From Halopolyspora algeriensis (GTDB lineage Bacteria > Actinomycetota > Actinomycetes > Mycobacteriales > Pseudonocardiaceae), in NCBI RefSeq assembly GCF_003337235.1, contig NZ_QPJC01000013.1:1-64000 (forward strand): a DNA stretch of 64,000 nucleotides, written 5' to 3'. Numbering within the stretch: the first letter of the stretch is position 1; every line of letters begins with the position of its first letter. Below, one piece after another: positions 43,791 through 53,527 of this stretch. The notes beneath the pieces are model-generated. The model searched no databases. It had not been told where the DNA came from and was given only the letters and a program-made list of their open reading frames with translations. Both the position numbers and the translations under genes were made by a program.

Positions 43791-44978
43791 TTATGCAGGG
43801 GAGACGCGCAGGATCCTGTCGTCGGTGCCGTTCGAGGTCGAGACGTACAGCGCGCCGTCGGGGCCCTGCGTGGCGGCGCGCAGGCGGCCGTGGGTGCCGT
43901 CGAGCTCTCCGGGCACCGAGGCGCTGCGTACGCGCCTGCCGTCCTCGCTCAGCCGGAACAGCAGCACCTTGCTGCCCTTGAGCGCGGTGACCGCCAGCAC
44001 CCCGTCGAGCGGGCTCCAGTGTGAGCCGGTCAGAAACGTCGCGTCGCACACCGCCTCGGTCTCGCCGCCGGAGCTCCACACCGCGGGCACCGCATCCGGA
44101 AAGCGTTGCCGGTCGGTCATCGGCACCGACTCGTCGTAGTACTCCTGCGTCCCGCCCCGCGAGGGGTCCCAGCCGTAGTTGCCACCCGGACGCAGCAGAT
44201 TGATCTCGTCGTCGACGTCGGGGCCGTGCTCGGCGATCAGCACCTGCCCGCTGCCGCGCACCGCGATTCCCTGCGGGTTGCGGTGCCCGTAGGTGAGAAC
44301 CAGCCGCGTTGCCGGGTCCGGCGAGTCGAGGAAGGGATTGCCCGGCAGCGGGGCACCGGTGTCGAGGTCCATCCGAAGCACCTTGCCGCCGAGGGAGGAC
44401 AGGTCCTGCGCGACCGCGGGGCGCGCGCTGTCGCCGGTGGTGACCAGCAGACTGCCGTCGGCGGCGAGCGCCGGGCGGCAGCCCGAGTGCCTGCCGCTCG
44501 GATTGACCGGCAGCCCGGTCAGCAGCGGGCCGACACGTCGCGCGCGGGTGCCGTCGCCGGACAGCTCCCAGGTGACGAGCCGGACATCCACCGCCCGCCC
44601 GCCGGCCCGGTGGGTCTGGCAGGTCAGAAACCGCCGGTTGGTGGCGAACTCCGGATGGACGAGCAGGCCCATCAGCCCGCCCTCGCCGCGCGCGAGCACG
44701 TCGCCGAAGTCGGCCCGCACCGGACGCATCCGGCCCCCGGACAGCAGGGCCAGGCGCCCGGGGCGCTGGGTGATCAGAGCGGAGCCGTCCGGGAGGAAGC
44801 CGATGTCCCAGGGATGTTCGAGCCCGTCGGCGAGGACCTCGACCCGCAGGCCCGGCCGGGAAGGAGTGGGCTGTGGTCCCCGCTGCTGCTCGCCGTTGCC
44901 ACTGCATCCCGGCAGGAGGAGCAGGCCGCTCAACCCGGCCAGGGCGCGGCGCCGCGAGAGGACGTGGCGTGTGGCCAT
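43791..44978 (-). CDS. PQQ-type sugar dehydrogenase lipoprotein (glucose/sorbosone dehydrogenase family)
   Basis: 395 residues. A twin-arginine-like SRRRALAG precedes a hydrophobic stretch and the lipobox LLLLPGC (Cys near residue 25), so it is probably an exported lipoprotein. The beta-propeller domain has LADGLEHPWDIGFLPDGSALITQRPGRL, YGHRNPQGIAV, AEHGPDVDDEINLL and GGNYGWDPSRGG, the signature of soluble PQQ-dependent aldose dehydrogenases. Whether it makes use of PQQ in this organism is unknown. GATACT lies six bases before the ATG, suggesting a leaderless mRNA. Confidence 0.92.
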   Translation of the reverse strand: MATRHVLSRRRALAGLSGLLLLPGCSGNGEQQRGPQPTPSRPGLRVEVLADGLEHPWDIGFLPDGSALITQRPGRLALLSGGRMRPVRADFGDVLARGEGGLMGLLVHPEFATNRRFLTCQTHRAGGRAVDVRLVTWELSGDGTRARRVGPLLTGLPVNPSGRHSGCRPALAADGSLLVTTGDSARPAVAQDLSSLGGKVLRMDLDTGAPLPGNPFLDSPDPATRLVLTYGHRNPQGIAVRGSGQVLIAEHGPDVDDEINLLRPGGNYGWDPSRGGTQEYYDESVPMTDRQRFPDAVPAVWSSGGETEAVCDATFLTGSHWSPLDGVLAVTALKGSKVLLFRLSEDGRRVRSASVPGELDGTHGRLRAATQGPDGALYVSTSNGTDDRILRVSPA

Positions 44979-45207
44979 GCGCACAGTATCCACTTCCAAG
45001 CGGAAGCCGTGGTCATATCGGGCACGGGTTTCGCGGGATCCGCGGTGCGGCAGGCGACCGGAGCACGACGCGGGGCGGAGGCATGCCGCCGACCGGGAGT
45101 CGTAAGCTGGATGCGTCCCCTCCTCACCGTGGCTCCTGTGGCGAGTGTCCCGAGCCGTTCATCCGGTGGAGGAGGTTTGTGTTCTCCGTCGCGGTGCGAG
45201 GTACTCC

Positions 45208-48200
45208 ATGACCCAGGCCGGCCCCCAGTCGGTCGATTCCCCGTCGGCCGGTCCCCTGGCGGGACTGCTCGAAACGCTGTTGCGGGATCCGGCCGTGCGG
45301 CAGGTCGTCGAGGCGACCGATCGTTCTCGTCTGACCCTGGAGGGGCCCGCCGCGGCACGCCCGCTGGTGGCCGCGTCCCTGGCCGCCGGAAGCCGCGCGG
45401 GGGGAACGGACCGCCCGGTATTGCTGGTCACGGCGACCGACAGGGAGGTCGACGAGTCCGCGGCGGCCCTGTCGGGCCTGCTCGGCGCGGACGGGGTCGC
45501 GGTCCTGCCGTCGTGGGAGACGCTGCCGCACGAGCGGCTCTCGCCGCGCGCCGACACCGTCGGCAAGCGGCTGGCGGTGCTGCGCCGTCTGGCCCATCCC
45601 GAGGAGGACGCGCGCGGCCCGATCCGGGTGCTGATCACCACGGTGCGCAGCCTGATCCAGCCGATCGCGCCCGGCCTGGGCGAGCTGCGCCCGGTGCGGT
45701 TGCGCCTCGGCACCGAGCACGACTTCGAAGAGCTGGTCGGGCGCCTGGCCGGGCTGGCCTACGAGCGGGTCGACATGGTGGAAAAGCGCGGCGAGTTCGC
45801 CGTGCGCGGCGGCATCGTCGACGTGTTCCCGCCCACCGAGGAGCATCCGCTGCGGGTGGAGTTCTGGGGTGACGAGGTCACCGAGATCCGCCCGTTCTCC
45901 GTGGCCGATCAGCGCTCGCTGTCGGACGGCTCCGGTGAGGAGGCTGCCGAGCTGTTCGCCCCGCCGTGCCGGGAGCTGCTGATCACACCCGATGTGCAGC
46001 AACGCGCGGCCGAGCTGGCCGAGCGGCACTCCTCGGACCCGAATCTCGGCGAGATGCTGGGCAAGATCGCCGCCGGTGCGCCGGTGGACGGGATGGAGGC
46101 GCTGATCCCGGCGTTGTGTGCCGGGGAGATGCAGCTGCTGACCGACCTGGTGCCCGCCGGAACGCACGTGGTGCTGGCCGATCCGGAGAAGGTGCGGGCC
46201 AGGGCCGCCGATCTCGTGCGCACCGGGCAGGAGTTCCTGGAGGCCTCCTGGATGGTCGCGGCCGAAGGCGGTCAGGCTCCGATCGATCTCGGCGCGTCGG
46301 CCTACCGGGGACTGGGCGAGGTCGCCGAGTACACGCGTGAGCTCGGGGTGCCGTGGTGGACGCTGACCCAGCTCAGCAGCGACGCCGACGTGGAGGACAC
46401 CGACGACGAGGTGGTCCGCCTCGCGCTCAAACCGGTGGAGGCCTACCGCGGTGAGCTGGACCGCGCCTTCACCGACCTGCGCACCCACACCGCAGGCGGC
46501 GGTGCTTCGGTGATCGTCGTGCCCGGTGCAGGCACCGCCCAGCGCGCCGTGCAGCAGCTCCGCGAGGCCGAGCTGCCCGCCAAGCACGTCGAGGGCGGGC
46601 TTGCGGCGGAGCCGGAGCCCGGCGTGGTCACCGTGGTGCGCGGCGGGATGGAGGACGGATTTTCCGCCCCGGACGTGGGACTCGTGGTACTCACCGAGAC
46701 CGACCTGACCGGTGGTCGCGGCGGGACGTCCACCAAGGACATGCGCAGGATGCCGTCGCGGCGCCGCAACAGCGTCGACCCGCTCGCGCTCAAGCCGGGC
46801 GATCACGTGGTGCACGAGCAGCACGGCATCGGCAAGTACGTCGAGATGGTGCAGCGCACCGTCGGCGACGCCACTCGGGAATACCTGGTTCTGGAGTACG
46901 CCTCGCGCAAGCGCGGCCAGCCCGGCGATCGCCTGTTCGTGCCGACCGACCAGCTCGACGAGGTGTCCCGCTATGTCGGCGGCGAGCTGCCCACGCTGAA
47001 CAAGCTCGGCGGCTCGGACTGGAAGAACACCAAGGCCAAGGCGCGCAAGGCGGTCAAGGAGATCGCCTCCGAACTCGTCCAGCTCTACGCCGCCCGCCAG
47101 TCCTCGCCCGGCCACGCGTTCAGCGCGGACACCCCGTGGCAGCGCGAGCTCGAGGACGCCTTCCCCTACACCGAGACCGGCGACCAGCTGGCCGCGATCG
47201 AGGAAGCCAAGGCCGACATGCAGAGCCCGGTGCCGATGGACCGGGTCGTCTCCGGCGACGTCGGCTACGGCAAGACCGAGATCGCCGTACGTGCCGCCTT
47301 CAAGGCGGTGCAGGAGGGCAAGCAGGTCGCGGTCCTGGTGCCGACGACGCTGCTGGCCCAGCAGCACCTCAACACCTTCACCGACCGGATGCACTCCTTC
47401 CCGGTGACCATCAAGGGGCTTTCGCGGTTCACCGACCCGCACGAGGCGGAGCAGACCGTCAACGGCCTGGCCAGCGGCGAGGTCGACATCGTCATCGGCA
47501 CGCACCGGCTGCTGCAGACCGGGATCCGCTACAAGGACCTGGGTCTGGTGATCGTCGACGAGGAGCAGCGCTTCGGTGTCGAGCACAAGGAACACATCAA
47601 GTCGCTGCGCACCCACGTCGACGTGCTGACCATGTCGGCCACGCCGATCCCCAGGACGTTGGAGATGAGCATGGCCGGTATCCGCGAGATGTCGACCATC
47701 CTCACCCCGCCCGAGGAGCGCCACCCCGTGCTGACCTACGTAGGCGCCTACGACGAGAAGCAGGTGGCCGCGGCGATCCGGCGGGAGCTGCTGCGCGACG
47801 GTCAGGTCTTCTTCGTGCACAACCGGGTGCAGAGCATCGAGAAGGCGGCCCGGCACCTGCGGGAGCTCGTGCCGGAGGCGCGAATCGTCACCGCCCACGG
47901 GCAGATGAACGAGGACCGGCTGGAAAAGATCATCCAGGGATTCTGGGAGCGCGAGCACGATGTGCTGGTGTGCACCACGATCGTGGAGACCGGTCTGGAC
48001 ATCTCCAACGCCAACACGCTGATCGTGGAACGCTCGGACACGCTCGGCCTGGCGCAGCTGCACCAGCTGCGCGGGCGCGTCGGGCGGGCCCGCGAGCGCG
48101 GCTACGCCTACTTCCTGTACCCGCCGGAGAAGCCGTTGACCGACACCGCGCACGACCGGCTGGCCACGATCGCGCAGAACTCCGAGCTCGGCGCCGGGAT

Positions 48201-48855
48201 GGCGGTGGCGATGAAGGACCTGGAGATCCGCGGCGCGGGCAACATCCTCGGTGCCGAGCAGTCCGGGCACATCGCGGGGGTCGGGTTCGACCTGTACATG
48301 CGGCTGGTGGGGGAGGCCGTGCAGGCCTTCCGCGAGCACGCCGGGGCCGACGATTCGGGCGAGGAGGAACTCGCCGAGGTGCGGGTGGACCTGCCGGTGG
48401 ACGCCCACATCCCGCACGACTACGTGCCGGGTGAGCGGCTGCGGCTGGAGGCCTACCGCAAGATCGCCGCCGCGGCGGACTCGTCCGCGCTGGATGCGGT
48501 GCGCACGGAGCTGGCCGACCGTTACGGCCCGGTGCCCGAACCCGTGGAGCGGCTGCTCAAGGTCGCGATGTTCCGGCAGGTCTGTCGCGCGCACGGGGTC
48601 ACCGAGGTCACCCTGCAGGGCTCGTCGTTGCGGGTGGCGCCGGTGGAGCTGTCGGAGTCGGCGCAGGTGCGGCTCAAGCGCCTGTACCCGAAGGCGGTGT
48701 ACAAGGCGGCGGTGCGCACCGTGTCGGTCCCGCGTCCGACCGAGGGCGCGGCGGGCGGCCGGATCGGTGCGCCACAGCTGCGCGACGAAGCACTGCTGGA
48801 CTGGTGCACCAAGCTCGTCGAATCCCTGGTGGCCGCCCCCGCCCCCGCAAGCTGA
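45208..48855 (+). CDS. mfd: transcription-repair coupling factor
   Basis: 1215 residues. It removes RNA polymerase stalled at DNA damage and recruits UvrA. The N-terminal UvrB-like part (about 1-470), the RNA-polymerase-interacting CarD-like domain ([20 protein letters not shown] near residue 530) and the SF2 helicase (Walker A DVGYGKTE, Walker [26 protein letters not shown]) are all present, with the TRCF C-terminal domain to the end. The ATG at 45208 has GCGAGG upstream; a TAAGCT further upstream (45103-45108) may be the -10. It is followed three bases later by palindromic repeat copy 2. Confidence 0.97.
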   Translation: MTQAGPQSVDSPSAGPLAGLLETLLRDPAVRQVVEATDRSRLTLEGPAAARPLVAASLAAGSRAGGTDRPVLLVTATDREVDESAAALSGLLGADGVAVLPSWETLPHERLSPRADTVGKRLAVLRRLAHPEEDARGPIRVLITTVRSLIQPIAPGLGELRPVRLRLGTEHDFEELVGRLAGLAYERVDMVEKRGEFAVRGGIVDVFPPTEEHPLRVEFWGDEVTEIRPFSVADQRSLSDGSGEEAAELFAPPCRELLITPDVQQRAAELAERHSSDPNLGEMLGKIAAGAPVDGMEALIPALCAGEMQLLTDLVPAGTHVVLADPEKVRARAADLVRTGQEFLEASWMVAAEGGQAPIDLGASAYRGLGEVAEYTRELGVPWWTLTQLSSDADVEDTDDEVVRLALKPVEAYRGELDRAFTDLRTHTAGGGASVIVVPGAGTAQRAVQQLREAELPAKHVEGGLAAEPEPGVVTVVRGGMEDGFSAPDVGLVVLTETDLTGGRGGTSTKDMRRMPSRRRNSVDPLALKPGDHVVHEQHGIGKYVEMVQRTVGDATREYLVLEYASRKRGQPGDRLFVPTDQLDEVSRYVGGELPTLNKLGGSDWKNTKAKARKAVKEIASELVQLYAARQSSPGHAFSADTPWQRELEDAFPYTETGDQLAAIEEAKADMQSPVPMDRVVSGDVGYGKTEIAVRAAFKAVQEGKQVAVLVPTTLLAQQHLNTFTDRMHSFPVTIKGLSRFTDPHEAEQTVNGLASGEVDIVIGTHRLLQTGIRYKDLGLVIVDEEQRFGVEHKEHIKSLRTHVDVLTMSATPIPRTLEMSMAGIREMSTILTPPEERHPVLTYVGAYDEKQVAAAIRRELLRDGQVFFVHNRVQSIEKAARHLRELVPEARIVTAHGQMNEDRLEKIIQGFWEREHDVLVCTTIVETGLDISNANTLIVERSDTLGLAQLHQLRGRVGRARERGYAYFLYPPEKPLTDTAHDRLATIAQNSELGAGMAVAMKDLEIRGAGNILGAEQSGHIAGVGFDLYMRLVGEAVQAFREHAGADDSGEEELAEVRVDLPVDAHIPHDYVPGERLRLEAYRKIAAAADSSALDAVRTELADRYGPVPEPVERLLKVAMFRQVCRAHGVTEVTLQGSSLRVAPVELSESAQVRLKRLYPKAVYKAAVRTVSVPRPTEGAAGGRIGAPQLRDEALLDWCTKLVESLVAAPAPAS

Positions 48856-48858
48856 TGT

Positions 48859-48911
48859 GAGTGAACGCCAACTTTCGTTGCTTCTATCCGAGCGAAAGTT
48901 GGCGTTCACTC
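48859..48911. repeat. palindromic dispersed repeat, copy 2
   Basis: A 19-bp perfect stem (GAGTGAACGCCAACTTTCG and its complement) around a 15-nt loop that contains CTTCTATCCG. It begins three bases after the mfd stop and is in the opposite orientation to copy 1 (12222-12274). The middle of the arm reads CC here and G in copy 1, and in both cases the partner arm has changed to match, so pairing is conserved. Confidence 0.88.
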
Positions 48912-48957
48912 CGCGGATCGGAGTCGGCGGCCTCCTCGGAGAGCACGGTCGCATTTC

Positions 48958-49227
48958 TCAGAAGTCCCACAGCACGCCGAAACACTCACGCGCCTCGGCG
49001 ATTTCCAGGCACTGTGGACACTGATCGAGGATCTCCTCGGTCGCCGGTCGTCTGCCCGCAACGGTGGGGAAGGGGAGTCGGATCCACCTCTCGCACAGCG
49101 TCGGCACCCAGTCCCCGGACGGGCGGGCTCCCGGAAGAATGTCGGTGGCATGGCGGATATCCGTGCTCAGCCCGACGATCCAGTAGACGTCGATGCGGTC
49201 ACCGAGGAACGGGTTCGGGAACATCAT
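48958..49227 (-). CDS. small protein with a CPQC motif
   Basis: 89 residues. The start is an ATG preceded by AGGAGG at six bases, and the product ends ECFGVLWDF with CPQC and a further Cys nearby, so metal or thiol chemistry is possible. Residues MMFPNPFLGDRIDVYWIVGLSTDI form a beta-like N-terminus. It is divergent from the XRE regulator across a region with two TGTGAC inverted repeats. Not assigned to a family. Confidence 0.65.
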   Translation of the reverse strand: MMFPNPFLGDRIDVYWIVGLSTDIRHATDILPGARPSGDWVPTLCERWIRLPFPTVAGRRPATEEILDQCPQCLEIAEARECFGVLWDF

Positions 49228-49276
49228 CGGCCTCCTGCCCAGTGCAAACGATCAGGTGAACCGAAGCTAGAAGTAG

Positions 49277-49352
49277 TGTGACTGTCACAGCAATATGGGA
49301 CATTGCTGATCCAACTGGTCGAAAAGCCCGAATTGTCACGGAAGGTGTGACA
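49277..49352. promoter_or_regulatory. two TGTGAC-type inverted repeats between divergent genes
   Basis: Site 1 is the 13-bp TGTGAC-T-GTCACA (49277-49289). Site 2 is TGTCAC-N6-TGTGACA (49334-49352). Both use the same half-site and lie between the CPQC-protein gene and the XRE gene, the second only 28 bp before the XRE start. They are likely operators of the XRE regulator (inference). Confidence 0.6.
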
Positions 49353-49380
49353 GACTGGGCACGATCGTCGGAGGTCAAGC

Positions 49381-50214
49381 GTGGACGGGGCGAACAAGGT
49401 GCGTCAGTTGGGGCTGGGTGCTGATCTGCGTACTCTGCGGGAAAAAAGTGGCATGTCCACCCGATCGGTGGCAGAAAAGCTCGGCATCTCGCGGATGGCG
49501 GTCAATCGCACCGAGGCCGGCACCAGGAACGCGGCACTCGAAGAGGTCATTGCCCTGTGTGCGCTCTACGGTGTGACAGGAAGGCAGCGCGAGCGCTTGA
49601 TCGAACGGGCACGAGGTGGGGACGGGAGTAGTTCGTGGCTCGCAACCGGCCCCGCGACAGCGGATCAGGTCACGAGCCTGATCGCCTTGGAAGGTGAAGC
49701 GTCGGTAATCACCGACGTGTCCGTGACGCTTGTGCCCGGACTCGTACAGACAGCCCAGTACATGCGGGCCGTCATGGGAGGTATGCCCGAAGCCGAGTGG
49801 ATGGTCGCGACGCGGATGGCAAGGCAGGCTTTGCTGACCAAGCCGGAAGCACCGAGCCTGCGCCTGATCGTCGACGAATTCGTTCTGCGGCGTCGAGTTG
49901 GTGGGAAGGCTGTCATGTACGAGCAGCTTGACCACTTGCTTCGTGTGACGACCATGCCGAACGTGTCGGTCCACATCATCCCGGCTACGGCGGGAATGCA
50001 TGCGGGATTGGACGGTTCTTTTGTGCTGCTGAACTTCCCGGAGCGGGAGCCTCACGTGTACATAGAGGCCCGTAGGTCCGGGCTTGTGCTGACCCGCGCT
50101 CGGGATGTCGAGCCGTTCGCCGAAGGCATCGATGAACTCGACCGCTGTGTTCTTGATGACCGGCGATCTTCACGACTGATCGAGGGGATCAAGGAGGAAC
50201 TGGCGCATGAGTAG
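49381..50214 (+). CDS. XRE family regulator with DUF5753 domain
   Basis: 277 residues. The helix-turn-helix (LRTLREKSGMSTRSVAEKLGISRMAVNRTEAGTRNA) is at residues 14-50 and the rest is the DUF5753 ligand-like domain (VPGLVQTAQYMRAVM, ATRMARQALL, EQLDHLLRVT, SFVLLNFPEREPHVYIEAR, EPFAEGIDELDRC). GTG 49381 follows GGAGG. Such regulators are typical of Pseudonocardiales and Streptomyces and are paired with a DUF397 gene, as here, with an eight-base overlap. Confidence 0.93.
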   Translation: MDGANKVRQLGLGADLRTLREKSGMSTRSVAEKLGISRMAVNRTEAGTRNAALEEVIALCALYGVTGRQRERLIERARGGDGSSSWLATGPATADQVTSLIALEGEASVITDVSVTLVPGLVQTAQYMRAVMGGMPEAEWMVATRMARQALLTKPEAPSLRLIVDEFVLRRRVGGKAVMYEQLDHLLRVTTMPNVSVHIIPATAGMHAGLDGSFVLLNFPEREPHVYIEARRSGLVLTRARDVEPFAEGIDELDRCVLDDRRSSRLIEGIKEELAHE

Positions 50215-50404
50215 CTTGATGTGGCGCAAGAGCAGCCGTAGTGGGACCAACGGGAACTGCGTCGAGGTGGCGGTGACGCGGGATGCGGTGCTGGTGCGGG
50301 ACTCGAAGGACCGGGCCGGTGGTCACCTCGGTGTGTCGGCACCGCGGTGGCGGTCGTTCTTGTCCCGGTTGAAGGACGGACGCTACGGCGGCAGTACCGG
50401 CTAG
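50207..50404 (+). CDS. DUF397 domain protein
   Basis: 65 residues with the complete family motif set: MWRKSSRSGTNGNCVEVA, the VRDSKDRAGGHL core and WRSFLSRLKDGRYGG. It overlaps the XRE gene by eight bases. DUF397 proteins act with their adjacent XRE partner, in some cases as an antagonist. A 66-bp copy of its 3' end recurs at 50928. Confidence 0.93.
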   Translation: MSSLMWRKSSRSGTNGNCVEVAVTRDAVLVRDSKDRAGGHLGVSAPRWRSFLSRLKDGRYGGSTG

Positions 50405-50706
50405 CGATGTCGGGGAACCTGTGGCGGGCTGCTGGGACCGTCACTGCCGCTGCTGGTGGTTGTGGTCAGGCCGGCCAGGATCAACAGACCGAGCGCGGTG
50501 ATGACCACTCCCAGGATTTGCGCCATCCGGGCCAGCCCCGGATCACGGCGCCTGGCCCACATCCCGGCGCCGAGCAAGACGAGTCCGACCAACAACGGTC
50601 CGTACCCAAAGGGCACCGAGACCCACGTGATCACTCCGACCACCACAGCGAACACCACGTACCGGATCGTTTGAGTCCTGCCTTCAGTGGTCCGACTCGG
50701 TTCCAT
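50401..50706 (-). CDS. small two-segment membrane protein
   Basis: About 101 residues with two hydrophobic segments (YVVFAVVVGVITWVSVPFGY and the later ILGVVITALGLLILAG) separated by a basic, DPGLARMA-containing loop, and a Ser/Thr/Pro tail. The start at 50706 is chosen because it begins the protein-like part; the ORF extends to 50820. It converges on the DUF397 gene (four-base overlap) and lies between the DUF397 gene and its truncated copy. The family is not recognised. Confidence 0.5.
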   Translation of the reverse strand: MEPSRTTEGRTQTIRYVVFAVVVGVITWVSVPFGYGPLLVGLVLLGAGMWARRRDPGLARMAQILGVVITALGLLILAGLTTTTSSGSDGPSSPPQVPRHR

Positions 50707-50927
50707 CGCACACCCGCTTTCTCGGCTCCTGCGCCGGGTTGCTCCCGCCTCGGCCAGCCAGCTGATCGACGAGGCGATCGCCGACAGGACGAGTACGGTT
50801 GGTCTCCACCCGCGCAGCATGCCTCAGCAATGCAGGCCGCGGGCACGATCACGCCACTGACCACACGGTTGCACCAAACTGCACGCTCACCAGCACATCC
50901 TTCTCTGCCCGAGACAGAAGGGAGTGT

Positions 50928-50996
50928 CTCGGTGTGTCGGCGTCGCGGTGGCGGTCGTTCTTGTCCCGGTTGAAGGACGGACGCTACGGCGGCTGA
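50928..50996 (+). pseudogene. truncated DUF397 copy
   Basis: The 66 bp from 50928 to 50993 repeat 50327-50392 with two mismatches and encode GVSASRWRSFLSRLKDGRYGG followed by a stop. The N-terminal two thirds of the DUF397 gene are missing. Immediately before it lies GAGACA-N8-TGTCTC (50911-50930). The rest of 50821-51102 shows no other gene. Confidence 0.8.
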
Positions 50997-51102
50997 GGTG
51001 TTCGTGCGAGGGAATCGGTGAACCGGCCCATGCCGGAGTGCCCGTCTGGCAAACTGCGCCACGGGAGTGCCCAGGCGGAGTCGGCAGCGGCAGGGAGGTT
51101 CC

Positions 51103-51507
51103 GTGGCATTCGTCAACGCGTCGATGGCCATGTCCGGTGACGGCAGCATCGTCAGACCCGCCGAGGCGGAGCGCGCTCTCGCTTCCGGCGTGGCCACCAG
51201 CGTCGGGTACCGGATCGAGCGCGAGCAGATCCCCGAAGCCATCGCCGACTTCCAGCGGGCGCTCATGGCGCTGGACGAGGCCGAGCAAGAGGCGCTCAAA
51301 CACGATCGCATCATCCCGCCGGGCGGCGATCCGTACAGCAAGCAGGCTGTGCAGACGATGGGCCCGGAATTGGTCAGCAATTACCGTGCGTCGAACCATC
51401 GGGACAAGGCGAACATCGAAGCGATGATCGAGAACCTGGACGCGGCGATGCGCCAGTACGACGCTCAGGAAGATGCAGCCGCTCTGTCCTTCCGGCCGGA
51501 GGTATGA
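51103..51507 (+). CDS. PE-like type VII secretion substrate
   Basis: 134 residues, helical throughout, without signal peptide. Helix 1 is about residues 18-60 (RPAEAERALASGVATSVGYRIEREQIPEAIADF), helix 2 about 90-122. The C-terminal YDAQE fits the YxxxD/E export signal of PE and WXG100-like partners. The GTG at 51103 follows GGGAGG. It overlaps the DUF3558 lipoprotein gene by four bases and is followed by a PPE-like gene and an EspG-like chaperone gene, the operon arrangement of Pseudonocardiaceae. The PE label is inference from this context. Confidence 0.75.
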   Translation: MAFVNASMAMSGDGSIVRPAEAERALASGVATSVGYRIEREQIPEAIADFQRALMALDEAEQEALKHDRIIPPGGDPYSKQAVQTMGPELVSNYRASNHRDKANIEAMIENLDAAMRQYDAQEDAAALSFRPEV

Positions 51508-52133
51508 CATTGCTGAGCAGAACCGGTCGTGCGGCCGTCGCGTTGTCCGCCGCTGCTCTGCTCGCCGGCTGCGGGGCGCAGGAAACCTCGGGTGAGCCGC
51601 AGTCGACGAGCCGACCATCCCAGGACCTGCACGGTGCACCGAAGGTGCAGAACTCGTTGGACACCACGGCGTTCCACCGAGAACCGTGCAGCGTGCTGAA
51701 ACCCGAGCAGATCAGCGCTCTCGAAATGACACAGTGGAAGCCGGAAGCGGACTTGGACTCCACTGGAGGGCCGAGCTGCGATTGGGGCTACATGGGAGGG
51801 CCACCGGACTACACGGTCTCCAGAACCGCTGTCACCTTCATGGTCAACGGGCACGGTTTGAAAGGTACCTATTCCAAGCGGGGCAAGGGCGTCTTCGAGT
51901 ACTTCCGCGAGCTGAAGCCGATCGAGGGCTATCCGGCTGTCGCGGCCGGAAGTACCGCCGGTGGTACGCCTGAAGAAGAAGCGGCATGTGAGGTCGAGGT
52001 CGGTGTGACCGATGCTCTGTCGGTCCTGACACAGGTGAATCTCGGCAATGGCTCCCCCTACCAGGGCGATCCGTGCGGGCGGGCGCGTGCGGTGGCGACC
52101 GAGGTCGTGCAGACGTTGAAGGCAGGTGCGTGA
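51504..52133 (+). CDS. DUF3558 lipoprotein
   Basis: 209 residues. The signal peptide ends with lipobox ALLAGC (Cys near residue 23). DUF3558 features: LDTTAFHREPCSVLKPEQISAL and CDWGYM, with later paired Cys residues (ACEVEVGV, GDPCGRAR). The family is a surface-anchored protein found beside type VII secretion substrate genes; its function is not known. ATG overlaps the PE-like stop (ATGA), and its stop overlaps the PPE-like start (TGATG). Confidence 0.9.
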   Translation: MTLLSRTGRAAVALSAAALLAGCGAQETSGEPQSTSRPSQDLHGAPKVQNSLDTTAFHREPCSVLKPEQISALEMTQWKPEADLDSTGGPSCDWGYMGGPPDYTVSRTAVTFMVNGHGLKGTYSKRGKGVFEYFRELKPIEGYPAVAAGSTAGGTPEEEAACEVEVGVTDALSVLTQVNLGNGSPYQGDPCGRARAVATEVVQTLKAGA

Positions 52134-53527
52134 TGGGCTGGGGCCTGGACTACATCCAGGAGGTCGGCGGCGCCGTCGTCGACGGGGTGCAGAGCGCGGC
52201 CTCGGCGACCGTCGAGGGTTTCCAGGATGCCGCGAGCTGGGTGCACGATCAGCTGACGCCCGACATCCGCCCGGAAGGCGTCAACGGCCACCGGATCTAC
52301 GTCTGGTTCCACCACGGTCCCGGCACCGGCAGTCTCGACGATGCGGTGGACGGCTGGCACCGGGTGTCCGACAAGCACACCGAGGTCGGTGACGCGGTGA
52401 ACTCCGCGATGGGCAAGCTGCACACCTCCTGGGACGGCGAGGCCGCGACCGCCGCCCAGCACGCGGCCCGACCGCTGCGCGACGCGGCCGACACCGCGAG
52501 CGCCTGCGCGAAGCAGGCCGGAGCCGCGCTGGAAGCACAGAGCTTCGGGTTCAACGAGGCGAAGAAGAACATCACCGACGTGCCCGCCGATCCGCCGACG
52601 ATGAACCCGCTCGCGGGTGGGATGGGCGCGGTCGACCACTACCGGGAAGTCCAGAGCTATACCGCCGAGCAGCAGGCCAACCAGGCCGCGCTGCAGAGCT
52701 ACGGCTCGCAGACCGGCAACAACTCCGGCAGCGTGCCCTGCTTCGACGGCACCTCGGGTGAGGCCAACCGGAATGTGACCACCACGCAGCCGGAGTCGGC
52801 CGGCCCAGCCGGAGCGCACCGCACGAATCCGGGCGGGGCCGGAACGGCATCGACGTACTCCGCCGGTTCCGGCGCGTCCGATAGGAACACTTCGGGATCG
52901 CGCGGGGACGGCCACACCGGTGGCGGCGTGCGCACCGGTGCGCCGGGGTATCCGGGTGGTGGGTCCGGCAGCGGTGCCCCCTCGGGCACCGGATCGGCCT
53001 GGTATGGCGACGACGGCGGGCAGCCCGGTGGTGGCGGATTCGAGTTCGGCACCAGCCACGACCTCTCCGGTGCGGGCATGGTGGCCGGTGCGGCCGGCCT
53101 CGCCGCCGGTGGCGGTGCCGTGCTCGGCGGTGGCGTACTCGGTGAACGGGTCGGTGGGCGCGGCGGCATCAGCGGACGCGGCCTCCTCGGCACCGGATCG
53201 GGCACCGGCAAGGGCACCGGATCGGGACCCGGCGGATCCACCGGGCGCGGCGGATCCGGTGCCCCCGGTGTCGGCGGGCGCAGCGGGGTGGCCCCCACCA
53301 CCGGTAGCGCGGGCACCACCGCGTCCTCCGGCGCCGCGCGCACCGCCGCGGGCGCCCCGATGGCGGCCGGAACGGGCGCCCGAGGTCAGGAAAGTGACGA
53401 CGAGCAGCACGAGCGCCCCGAGTGGCTGACGGCCGAGGAGAGCCCGGACGAACTGTTCGGCACCGACGAGCGGACCGCCCCGCCCGTGCTCGGCGCGCTG
53501 CCTTCCGAGCGCGAAGGCCCGCAGTGA
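52133..53527 (+). CDS. PPE-like type VII secretion substrate
   Basis: 464 residues. The N-terminal 170 residues are helical, with LHTSWDGEAATAAQHAARPL carrying the WxG-like turn near residue 102, typical of WXG100/PPE partners. The remaining 290 residues are low-complexity Gly/Ser/Thr/Pro, ending in an acidic tail. The ATG overlaps the previous stop by one base, and its own stop overlaps the EspG-like start by one base. It is likely bound by the EspG-like chaperone and exported with the PE-like partner. Confidence 0.82.
   Translation: MGWGLDYIQEVGGAVVDGVQSAASATVEGFQDAASWVHDQLTPDIRPEGVNGHRIYVWFHHGPGTGSLDDAVDGWHRVSDKHTEVGDAVNSAMGKLHTSWDGEAATAAQHAARPLRDAADTASACAKQAGAALEAQSFGFNEAKKNITDVPADPPTMNPLAGGMGAVDHYREVQSYTAEQQANQAALQSYGSQTGNNSGSVPCFDGTSGEANRNVTTTQPESAGPAGAHRTNPGGAGTASTYSAGSGASDRNTSGSRGDGHTGGGVRTGAPGYPGGGSGSGAPSGTGSAWYGDDGGQPGGGGFEFGTSHDLSGAGMVAGAAGLAAGGGAVLGGGVLGERVGGRGGISGRGLLGTGSGTGKGTGSGPGGSTGRGGSGAPGVGGRSGVAPTTGSAGTTASSGAARTAAGAPMAAGTGARGQESDDEQHERPEWLTAEESPDELFGTDERTAPPVLGALPSEREGPQ

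Noticed and set aside
45124-48954. 1276-residue open frame antisense to mfd, and similar long frames opposite metG (10413-12356) and the ABC-F gene (19637-22168)
   Set aside because: These are Arg/Ala/Gly-rich shadow frames of high-GC coding DNA, without ribosome sites or recognisable domains. The sense frames encode clear enzymes.
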